Source: Cyanobacteriota bacterium (GTDB lineage Bacteria; Cyanobacteriota; Vampirovibrionia; Vampirovibrionales; Vampirovibrionaceae). From it: a DNA stretch of 64,000 bases. This document shows positions 26,230 through 32,017 of the stretch, one piece after another. Below the pieces are notes generated by a model. That model had not been told where the DNA came from, made no database searches, and saw only the letters and a program-made list of their open reading frames with translations. How positions within the stretch are numbered: the stretch's first letter is position 1; every line of letters starts with the position of its first letter. Where the stretch lies: NCBI GenBank assembly GCA_019751815.1, contig JAIEMW010000001.1:938197-1002196 (forward strand), written 5' to 3'. The position numbers and the translations under genes are program-made.

Positions 26230-27222
26230 TTAGCCGTGCAGACTGTCTTTGTAAGCTTGGTACTGAGCCTCTAGCCGGTGTGTCCGCTGTATCTCTTCCG
26301 CAATAGGCGGGACGTTTTTGGCTTTGGCAAAATAGGCCAATGAGGCCACCACACCAGAGGCAGTTAAACGGCCGTCGCATTTTGTTTTGTGGTGCTGCTC
26401 CAGGGAGTGTAATACATCCTTTTCATAGTCAATATCACCTTGAGTCCAGGTCATACCAGACTCCGTTGCAACCCAGCTTGCAGGAAGCCCCGCCAGCGTT
26501 TGCCCAGGCCTTAAATCCATCACGGCTGCCCGGAGCTCACCAATGGGGTCATCTTGAAATAGAACACGAGCAGCATCTTCTACAACACTCAATCTACCGT
26601 CATGGTTGGTATCAAAGGCTTGAAAGATGGCTTTACCAAGTTTGTCTATTAAGGGCAGTGTACTTTTGACGTAGCGCTTCTGTTTTCCACCAGGAACCTG
26701 CACTTCTGCTTGGAAACGACGAACAAACTCATCTTGAGTTAACGAAAGAGCTGAAAGAGTTGTTTGTCCTTCTGATTTTGACGTGGTGATAAAAGGCCTC
26801 ATCAGGGCTTCAACAAACCCAAACAGGTTAGGGTACAGCTTAGCATCGGGGTCAAAGAGAGAACGGGTCGGTGAATACCGAATGGTGGGGATGTTGTTTT
26901 TAATGTCCAGCGCCAGTACATCTCCAGCACTCGTTTCTGGGCCAGTCTCTAAACCTATATCCCGACCGGGTGTGGCCGGGATAGGACACATTTCAATTCG
27001 GTACTTTGGGTAGGCACTCAGGTAGGCCAGATAGTTCACCGCGGCTGTTCTACCAAAAAGCCCTGCATCTTGCACAGAGGAGGGCAGAGAGGCGTTTTGA
27101 ACAACCAACTTACGAGAGGCTTTCTTGCCAGATAAACTATTGGCATCGCCAGGGCCTTGCAAAAGCCTTGCTCCAGTGATGAGTGAGGGACGGTTTTGAG
27201 GCTGTAAACGAGCGGATGCCAT
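26230..27222 (-). CDS. unknown protein with an EF-hand-like motif
   Basis: A 330-aa protein I cannot place. The first ~50 residues are polar and basic and probably disordered. Midway there is a canonical EF-hand loop, DTNHDGRLSVVED (residues ~204-216), after the helix IFQAF, so Ca2+ binding is plausible. The C-terminal part is helical (SLEQHHKTKCDGRLTASGVVASLAYF and onward). No signal peptide or membrane helix is evident. It converges on mqnD with a ~30-bp gap and lies downstream of coaBC on the same strand, but separated by a likely terminator. Confidence 0.7.
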   Translation of the reverse strand: MASARLQPQNRPSLITGARLLQGPGDANSLSGKKASRKLVVQNASLPSSVQDAGLFGRTAAVNYLAYLSAYPKYRIEMCPIPATPGRDIGLETGPETSAGDVLALDIKNNIPTIRYSPTRSLFDPDAKLYPNLFGFVEALMRPFITTSKSEGQTTLSALSLTQDEFVRRFQAEVQVPGGKQKRYVKSTLPLIDKLGKAIFQAFDTNHDGRLSVVEDAARVLFQDDPIGELRAAVMDLRPGQTLAGLPASWVATESGMTWTQGDIDYEKDVLHSLEQHHKTKCDGRLTASGVVASLAYFAKAKNVPPIAEEIQRTHRLEAQYQAYKDSLHG

Positions 27223-27295
27223 AAGCCAAACAGATCCTATATACCAGATAGGGCTTAATATCTAGAACTTCACACGAGTAAGGTCTCAAAAATGG

Positions 27296-27347
27296 AGAAA
27301 CAACAACCAAAGTACCCCAACAGACATCAGCACCAGTGGTCGGGGTA
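27296..27347 (-). terminator. probable terminator of coaBC
   Basis: TACCCCAAC (27313-27321) and GTCGGGGTA (27339-27347) form a 9-bp stem with one G-U pair. On the minus strand the stem is followed by a T/G-rich tail (CTTTGGTTGTTGTTTC), so termination may be partial. Confidence 0.45.
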
Positions 27348-27355
27348 ATCCAGTA

Positions 27356-28696
27356 TTATACTTCTAATTGACCAAACTTTCTACTATTGGGCCCGGCTCC
27401 TGTCTTTAGCAGAGCCAGAATAATCTGCCTAGCAATACTGTCTTTAGAAGCCTTCGGAAAATGTATCCGCTCAGCGGAAGGGAATACGAGAGTCATCTCA
27501 TTGTCAGACGCTTCAAAGCCAATATCAGAACGACTGACATCGTTCAGTGCCAAGGCATCCACCCCTTTACGGCGGCATTTTTCTTCGGCCAGGGCAATGG
27601 CATCTGGCTCTGTTTCTGCCGCAAAGCCAAGAATGAATTGACCGGGACGTTTTTTGGCCGCAACGCCTTTCAATATATCTTCGGTGGCAGTGAATGAGAC
27701 CTCCCAGGAGGACTTGCCTGATTCTTGTTTGTGTTCTCGTTTATGTTTCTGAGCGCTAGGATTCTCAAGTGTGAAGTCTGAGACCGCCGCGGCCATCACC
27801 AGCCAGTCTGTCTCTTCAAAATAAAGATTGACGACATCGGACATTTCTAAGGCAGAAGCACACCAATGAATAGAGAAACCCGGGCTTGCCTCACCAGACA
27901 GTTTATCTTTTAGCGCTTCTGTTGCAATCAAAGTGACGAGAGCGCCCATAGCATCCAGTTCTCGAGCAAAAGCCAGCCCCATTTTACCCGAACTCCGGTT
28001 GGTGAGGACCCGAACGGGATCGAGCATTTCCTGAGTACCGCCCGCTGTGACCAAAGCTCGAACACCCTTCAGGATCTGTGCATCAGGATGGACTGCACGA
28101 TAAATCGCCTGTAAGATCTGCTCTTGCGTTGGCAGATGCCCGTCTCCCACTTCCCCACAGGCAAGTAACCCTGAAGAGGGGAGTAATACCGACACATCTG
28201 AGCGCTCAGTGAGGGTTTTAATATTAACCTGGGTGGCTGGGTGTTCCCACATCCGGGTATTCATCGCTGGAACGACCAACATTGGTTTCGCTGTCCAGGT
28301 AATCGCGGTTGTGCTCACAGCATCATCAGCCAGACCGTAGGCTAGTTTCGCCAACATATTGGCCGTGGCAGGAATCACCACCAAGACATCGGCATCTTGT
28401 GCCAGTTGAATATGCATGGGAGTTCCCGAAGGACTTAAGCCGTCCATCAACTGTTGTTCCAGCTGACTATCCAAGCTGGGTAAATCACCCAGGTATTCAG
28501 CGCTGGAGCGAATCACCGTTTCCCGTGAGAGTGCTTCTAGTGTCAGTGGGGTAATAAAGGCTTCTGCGCCTTTGCTCATCAGAGGAATAACACGAGTCGC
28601 CCCACGGCGGTAGCATTCACGTATCAAATCACAAACGCGGTAAGCGGCAATTCCGCCGCAAACACCAATAGCAATTGTTTTTCCACTAAAATCCAT
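27356..28696 (-). CDS. coaBC: bifunctional phosphopantothenoylcysteine decarboxylase/synthase
   Basis: Two consecutive steps of CoA synthesis in one 446-aa protein. The N-terminal flavoprotein CoaC domain has GVCGGIAAYRVCDLIR, PAMNTRMWEHP and the substrate-clamp cysteine in LLACGEVGDGHL. The CoaB domain starts at about residue 205 with ALVTAGGTQEMLDPVR and NRSSGKMG, and ends with the nucleotide/metal region LNDVSRSDIGFEASDN. ATG 28696 has no obvious strong ribosome binding site. coaX, an earlier step in the pathway, is encoded at 47.5 kb. Confidence 0.95.
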   Translation of the reverse strand: MDFSGKTIAIGVCGGIAAYRVCDLIRECYRRGATRVIPLMSKGAEAFITPLTLEALSRETVIRSSAEYLGDLPSLDSQLEQQLMDGLSPSGTPMHIQLAQDADVLVVIPATANMLAKLAYGLADDAVSTTAITWTAKPMLVVPAMNTRMWEHPATQVNIKTLTERSDVSVLLPSSGLLACGEVGDGHLPTQEQILQAIYRAVHPDAQILKGVRALVTAGGTQEMLDPVRVLTNRSSGKMGLAFARELDAMGALVTLIATEALKDKLSGEASPGFSIHWCASALEMSDVVNLYFEETDWLVMAAAVSDFTLENPSAQKHKREHKQESGKSSWEVSFTATEDILKGVAAKKRPGQFILGFAAETEPDAIALAEEKCRRKGVDALALNDVSRSDIGFEASDNEMTLVFPSAERIHFPKASKDSIARQIILALLKTGAGPNSRKFGQLEV

Positions 28697-28904
28697 TTGC
28701 TTAGCTTACGACAAAGTCGCCGGTTCAGCATCTCCTGCCTCTGCTTCAAGGGGTGGTATTCTCATCGCCACAAGAGGGGCCATCACAATACGGACTATTA
28801 AAAAACAGGGGTCCGAGCACGGAAACCGTCATCGTGTACAGCCAACAATAATCTAGGTTTAAGGCAGTGCGTGGGATTGAGGCGTTGGAAAATTTAAAAA
28901 AATG
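28697..28904. other. intergenic spacer, no gene seen
   Basis: About 200 bp between the coaBC start and the first sRNA promoter. It must include the coaBC promoter on the minus strand. I see no coding frame or strong structure. Confidence 0.5.
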
Positions 28905-28932
28905 TTGCACTTTTTTTTACTTGATGTATTCT
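28905..28932 (+). promoter_or_regulatory. promoter of sRNA copy 1
   Basis: TTGCAC (28905-28910), 16-bp T-rich spacer, TATTCT (28927-28932). Predicted start of transcription is near 28939, at the base of the 5' hairpin. Confidence 0.6.
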
Positions 28933-28933
28933 A

Positions 28934-29040
28934 CTAACAACAGTTAGTAATAACTTGTTAGCTTAAAAAATCATTTTAGTTTTCCCCCTCACTCCCAACC
29001 TAAAAATTGGATGAGCTCCCATTCTGGGAGCTTTTTTATT
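28934..29040 (+). ncRNA. tandem sRNA family, copy 1
   Basis: Predicted small RNA of roughly 100 nt. The 5' hairpin pairs CTAACA (28934-28939) with TGTTAG (28956-28961) and AGTTA with TAACT around a GUAA loop (28947-28950). A U/A-rich linker leads to the 33-nt block at 28980-29012, identical in copies 3 and 4; it contains CCCCCTCACTCCC and then CCAA...TTGG, able to form a 4-bp hairpin. The terminator is AGCTCCC (29014-29020)/GGGAGCT plus six Ts. Promoter, hairpin, single-stranded C/U block and terminator occur in the order expected for a trans-acting sRNA. Transcription is predicted, not shown. Confidence 0.8.
29014..29040 (+). terminator. terminator of sRNA copy 1
   Basis: AGCTCCC-ATTCT-GGGAGCT, 7-bp perfect stem, followed by TTTTTTATT. 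Confidence 0.9.
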
Positions 29041-29117
29041 GTCCTTAATGTAAAGTTTTGTTTCTATTTCGGCCTTTTTCGGGCAATTTGCAGGCCATTT
29101 TAGACTCTATTGGAATG

Positions 29118-29230
29118 TAAGATTGCTACTACCTACGGTTAGTAATAAACCTTACCCGCAACCCTTGCTTTACTCACACACTCACTCAAACTTTTTCCCT
29201 TGCGACAGATAACAGCGAGGGATTTTTTTT
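29118..29230 (+). ncRNA. tandem sRNA family, copy 2 (divergent)
   Basis: Divergent member. The 5' hairpin GGTTA (29137-29141), GUAA loop, TAAACC pairs with one bulged A, so the loop is retained. The 33-nt block is not conserved. In its place is a C/U/A-rich unpaired stretch with ACTCACACACTCACTC (29172-29187). The terminator has its own stem, CCCTTGC (29197-29203)/GCGAGGG (29215-29221) with one G-U pair, then eight Ts. TAAGAT (29118-29123) may be the -10 box; no clear -35 is seen. The listed left end is only the candidate -10. Confidence 0.65.
29197..29230 (+). terminator. terminator of sRNA copy 2
   Basis: 7-bp stem CCCTTGC/GCGAGGG with an 11-nt loop and a T8 tail (29223-29230). Confidence 0.85.
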
Positions 29231-29249
29231 GCCGATTTATTTTTTGTAC

Positions 29250-29277
29250 TTGATCTTTGAGACATCTGTCGTATAGT
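29250..29277 (+). promoter_or_regulatory. promoter of sRNA copy 3
   Basis: TTGATC (29250-29255), 16-bp spacer, TATAGT (29272-29277). The expected start is near 29284, three bases before the 5' hairpin. Confidence 0.6.
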
Positions 29278-29283
29278 AGTACC

Positions 29284-29390
29284 CACAACAGTTAGTAATA
29301 ACTGTTTGCAAGATAGAATTTTCATTTTCCCCCTCACTCCCAACCTAAAAATTGGATTCCCCTTTATCACAATAGAGGGGATTTTTATTT
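29284..29390 (+). ncRNA. tandem sRNA family, copy 3
   Basis: Cleanest member. The 5' hairpin AACAGTTA (29287-29294)/TAACTGTT (29299-29306) is a perfect 8-bp stem capped by GUAA. A short linker is followed by the identical 33-nt C/U-rich block at 29325-29357, then a terminator with an unrelated stem, TCCCCTTTAT/ATAGAGGGGA, and a T-rich tail. Total predicted length is about 105 nt. It contains no start codon with a ribosome binding site and a meaningful frame, so a regulatory RNA is the best reading. Confidence 0.8.
29358..29390 (+). terminator. terminator of sRNA copy 3
   Basis: TCCCCTTTAT (29358-29367), CACA loop, ATAGAGGGGA (29372-29381), with one G-U pair, then TTTTTATTT. Confidence 0.9.
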
Positions 29391-29515
29391 GGGTTGTTTA
29401 TTAAAGGCAAAGACTGAGCGGGTTGGGGCCTTATTGGTTACTGGAAGACACTATTTGTATACGTCACCAAGTTGTGAACAAATGTAAATCATTGCTGTCC
29501 TTTTGACACGATCCC
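29391..29515. other. spacer between sRNA copies 3 and 4
   Basis: About 125 bp without recognised structure. A consensus TTGACA at 29503-29508 lies too close to nearby -10-like sequences to be a confident promoter. Confidence 0.4.
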
Positions 29516-29545
29516 TTGCCATAATATTCACTTCGATCGTATTAT
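29516..29545 (+). promoter_or_regulatory. promoter of sRNA copy 4
   Basis: TTGCCA (29516-29521), 18-bp spacer, TATTAT (29540-29545). The distance from -10 to the GUAA hairpin is similar to copies 1 and 3. Confidence 0.5.
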
Positions 29546-29550
29546 TACTA

Positions 29551-29655
29551 TCCAAGGTTAGTAATAACCTTTGCTTTTTTTAAGTTTCATTTTCCCCCTC
29601 ACTCCCAACCTAAAAATTGGATCGACCTCTGAACGGATTCAGAGGTCTTTTTTTT
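29551..29655 (+). ncRNA. tandem sRNA family, copy 4
   Basis: The 5' hairpin AAGGTTA (29554-29560)/TAACCTT (29565-29571) is a perfect 7-bp stem with the GUAA loop. The sequence differs from copy 3 on both arms in a compensating way (CAG/CTG versus AGG/CCT). A U-rich linker precedes the identical 33-nt block at 29590-29622. The terminator GACCTCTGAA/TTCAGAGGTC with a CGGA loop and T8 tail follows. Its terminator core is repeated twice more downstream. Confidence 0.8.
29624..29655 (+). terminator. terminator of sRNA copy 4
   Basis: GACCTCTGAA (29624-29633), CGGA, TTCAGAGGTC (29638-29647): perfect 10-bp stem with a T8 tail. Confidence 0.93.
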
Positions 29656-29700
29656 GCTTTTCACAAAAGAATCTGTTCCAGAGGTCGTTGATTTTCTTCA

Positions 29701-29728
29701 CTCTGAACGGATTCAGAGGTCTTTTTTT
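29701..29728 (+). terminator. second, duplicated terminator
   Basis: CTCTGAA-CGGA-TTCAGAG (29701-29718) followed by GTC and seven Ts. It shares its core with the copy 4 terminator 77 bp upstream. Confidence 0.75.
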
Positions 29729-29753
29729 GCTCTTTATAAAGACGGTTGATTTT

Positions 29754-29778
29754 ACGCTGAACGGATTAAGCGTTTTTT
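29754..29778 (+). terminator. third, degenerate duplicated terminator
   Basis: ACGCT (29754-29758) pairs with AGCGT (29769-29773) around GAACGGATTA, with T6 including the last stem base. The CTGAACGGATT core matches the previous two hairpins. Confidence 0.6.
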
Positions 29779-29866
29779 CAAAAGATACAATTCTTAAAAG
29801 AAGAAAGCCCCTTTCAAGACAGCGAGAACCCCCGCCCAATAAGCACTTAAGCACCTTAATTCCTCA

Positions 29867-29884
29867 AGGTTCCCTTGGGAACCT
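29867..29884. repeat. 18-bp perfect palindrome upstream of sepF
   Basis: AGGTTCCC-TT-GGGAACCT. No T-run follows. It could be an operator or a hairpin in a sepF leader. Confidence 0.5.
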
Positions 29885-29889
29885 CACAT

Positions 29890-29934
29890 GACTTTCCCCT
29901 CAGGATGGAATCCGGTGCTAAAATGAGGGGAGTC
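29890..29934. repeat. GC-rich imperfect hairpin upstream of sepF
   Basis: GACT-TT-CCCCTCA (29890-29902) pairs with TGAGGGG-AGTC (29924-29934), leaving a 2-nt bulge, and the loop contains a further GGAT...ATCC. An A-tract, not a T-tract, follows on the plus strand. Confidence 0.45.
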
Positions 29935-30053
29935 AAAAAATCAACATATAAATAGATGACGATCCACTCCTTTTATATACAGAGAGTTAGTTCATCGAGA
30001 GTTAAATCATTCAAATCGACTTAGGATAGAAGTTAGGAGGTTGTAGGACGCGC

Positions 30054-30602
30054 ATGAGTCAAGGATTTATGAGCAAAATTAAAAATTGGGTCTCTGGTGA
30101 CCCCTTCGAAGAAGATGTTTACAGCTTTGAAGATGACTTTGAGCAAGAGCCACGGCTCTACCGCGCAACGGCGTCTAATCCCCGTCCAGAAAGACATGAA
30201 TTAGAGCCTTCCGCCTTAGAAGCTAAGAAGCGTCGGCCCAATCTCAAATTAATTGACCAGCCCAACACCCAAGCCACGCAAGTGGTGGTGATTGAGCCCA
30301 AGGCTTTTGAGGAAGCGCTGGAAATTATTGAACACCTGCGCGCCAAGAAGTCTGTTATTTTGAATCTCCACTTGCTGGATACCAACCAGTCCCAGCGTGT
30401 GGTTGATTTTCTCTCGGGTGCCACCCATGCCATTGACGGCAATCAGCAACGCATCGGGGACGGGGTCTTTATGTTCACCCCAAACAATGTTGTTATCACC
30501 ACCCCGGATGTACATGCGGTGATTAAAGAAGCACCCATTCCTAGTGCCAGCTCTTCTTTGGCTGGAGCTTTGGGAGATACATTCTGGAGCAACCCCCACT
30601 AA
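30054..30602 (+). CDS. sepF: cell division protein SepF
   Basis: Cytoplasmic FtsZ-binding and membrane-binding division protein, 182 aa. The first 16 residues (MSQGFMSKIKNWVSGD) form the likely amphipathic membrane-targeting helix. An acidic linker follows, then the SepF core at ~75-150: VVVIEPKAFEEALEIIEHLR, VILNLHLLDTNQSQRVVDFLSGA and FMFTPNNVVI. AGGAGG at 30035 lies 13 nt before ATG 30054; ATG 30069 is an alternative. SepF is typical of Gram-positives and Cyanobacteria, which helps place the organism. Confidence 0.95.
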   Translation: MSQGFMSKIKNWVSGDPFEEDVYSFEDDFEQEPRLYRATASNPRPERHELEPSALEAKKRRPNLKLIDQPNTQATQVVVIEPKAFEEALEIIEHLRAKKSVILNLHLLDTNQSQRVVDFLSGATHAIDGNQQRIGDGVFMFTPNNVVITTPDVHAVIKEAPIPSASSSLAGALGDTFWSNPH

Positions 30603-30634
30603 GTCATCTATTTGCTCGCGCGAAATACAAAAAA

Positions 30635-30667
30635 GACCTGGAGTATCAGTACTTCAGGTCTTTTTTT
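30635..30667. terminator. bidirectional terminator between sepF and a convergent gene
   Basis: GACCTGGAGTA (30635-30645), TCAG, TACTTCAGGTC (30650-30660): 11-bp stem with one G-U pair, flanked by A6 on the left and T7 on the right. Confidence 0.93.
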
Positions 30668-31145
30668 AGGCATGTCGGGCCACTTGTTGCATCATTTGCT
30701 TTAGCCAGCCCGGCTTTTCGTTTACCCAGTAGATGAATTCCTCTTCATCAAAGGTTTGAAGTTCTGGGAACAGCTGACGCAGATACTTATAGAGGCGGGC
30801 CAACTCTTTTGCCCGTTGGACAGGAGATAGGGCACCGTGGCGAATCATTTGTCCCCAAATAGAATAGGCCATACTAGCGGCATTGTTTTGGGACACAACA
30901 TCATCCTTGCTGGCTTTGGCTTGTGCCGCAGCAGGGGTGGGGAAGTACGAGGCGACTTGAGCGGCTTTTTCTGTTTGCAGCGCTTGAGAAGGGGCAATAA
31001 ATTTAGCCTGAGAGGCATTTAAAAAAGCTTGGTTGGCATTTTGGACGGTTTGTTGCACAAAACGCGCTTGCGAACTCTGGTTGAGTTGCGCAGCCTGGAC
31101 GGCTTGTTGGTTTTGAAAACCGGGGTTGTTGCCATTGACTTGCAT
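30666..31145 (-). CDS. unknown Gln/Ala/Asn-rich protein
   Basis: A 159-aa protein I do not recognise. Residues 1-85 are rich in Gln, Ala and Asn and probably disordered or helical (NQQAVQAAQLNQSSQA). The C-terminal half is helical with charged and aromatic residues (AKELARLYKYLRQLFPELQ, YWVNEKPGWLKQMM). No signal peptide. ATG 31145 is clear. It converges with sepF and shares its terminator. Probably lineage-specific. Confidence 0.65.
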   Translation of the reverse strand: MQVNGNNPGFQNQQAVQAAQLNQSSQARFVQQTVQNANQAFLNASQAKFIAPSQALQTEKAAQVASYFPTPAAAQAKASKDDVVSQNNAASMAYSIWGQMIRHGALSPVQRAKELARLYKYLRQLFPELQTFDEEEFIYWVNEKPGWLKQMMQQVARHA

Positions 31146-31480
31146 AATCGAAAATACCCTTTTGAGTTTCTGGGGTCAGGTCGGGCGATATGCCTTCAAG
31201 CGTAAAGGGGATGCCCGAACAGTGACTTATCAGGGGAGTCATTTCATGGGGTCGAATTGTTACTTTACGTTATATAAAAATAAAAATATTTGTAACGAAA
31301 GAATTGCGCTCAAAAGGATATAAAAAAGCAATATTCCGTGTTTTAGTTACAATTATTTACATTTTGACCAATTTCGCAGGAAAAAAACCCGAAAAACTCG
31401 TTTATTAGACATTTCTAGATATTTTTATTACAGTGCTAGAGGACAAAATTGAGTGGAAGACAGTGTGAAGGAAAAGGTTT
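31146..31480. other. A/T-rich divergent intergenic region
   Basis: About 335 bp between two divergently transcribed unknown genes. Its centre is very A/T-rich (31260-31440), consistent with promoters for both genes. No terminator, RNA or coding frame was recognised. Confidence 0.5.
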
Positions 31481-32017
31481 GTGATTCGAGAAAATGTTTC
31501 ACTAATTTCGACTAAAATACCTGCTGTAACCCGCTTTGGCGCAAAGCCAACCGAGAGAGAGATGGAAAGCATTCGCGCCATGGCACTGAGCCACCCGCAA
31601 CTGGGTGGTTGGGTTTCTCGCGGGCTCAGCGCACGGCATGTGATGGTCAATCAGGGCTCTCACAAGAGAAATACACTAGCGCTTATTCGTTCCGGTGCTG
31701 AAACACTTTGGGATACGCTGCGGGTCCATTTTAATCTCTCTTCAGACGTCGCAGCGTGGAAACACAATCCGGTAGGGCTTGCTCCCATTGGCTGGCTACA
31801 ATGGGTCCCCTTCAAGTCTCAGCAAGACTTAGAAAGCTTTGTCGGCCCCGTGGATACTTTTATAGTGACGAAACGGGTTGAATACAATCGTCGCCAACCA
31901 GAAGACCCCATTACCGTTGTCCTCGACAATAAAAATCTGATCCACTTTCACCCAAGGGGCCCGATTACCCCCAATGATAGTGGAAGTAAGACAGGGAAGA
32001 AATTAGGACTGGCTTAG
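31481..32017 (+). CDS. unknown 178-aa protein
   Basis: No family recognised. The frame starts at GTG 31481 with an AAGG-type ribosome binding site. The product has no signal peptide or membrane helix; it contains GAKPTEREMESIRAMAL, a conserved-looking LAPIGWLQWVPFKSQQDLESF and ends with a basic tail (GSKTGKKLGLA). The 3' end overlaps the convergent hydrolase gene by 15 bp. Coding support comes from length, start signal and lack of a competing frame. Confidence 0.6.
   Translation: MIRENVSLISTKIPAVTRFGAKPTEREMESIRAMALSHPQLGGWVSRGLSARHVMVNQGSHKRNTLALIRSGAETLWDTLRVHFNLSSDVAAWKHNPVGLAPIGWLQWVPFKSQQDLESFVGPVDTFIVTKRVEYNRRQPEDPITVVLDNKNLIHFHPRGPITPNDSGSKTGKKLGLA

Noticed and set aside
27181-27188. 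GAGTGAGG as another sRNA target
   Set aside because: It lies on the strand antisense to the EF-hand gene, so the gene's mRNA does not contain this sequence.
28934-29655. Repeats at 29 kb as a CRISPR array
   Set aside because: Units are 105-270 bp apart with promoters and terminators, not short regular repeats and spacers, and no cas genes are present.
29571-29891. 106-codon plus-strand frame
   Set aside because: It runs through sRNA copy 4, three terminators and T-tracts; its start falls inside the sRNA and the product has no coding character.
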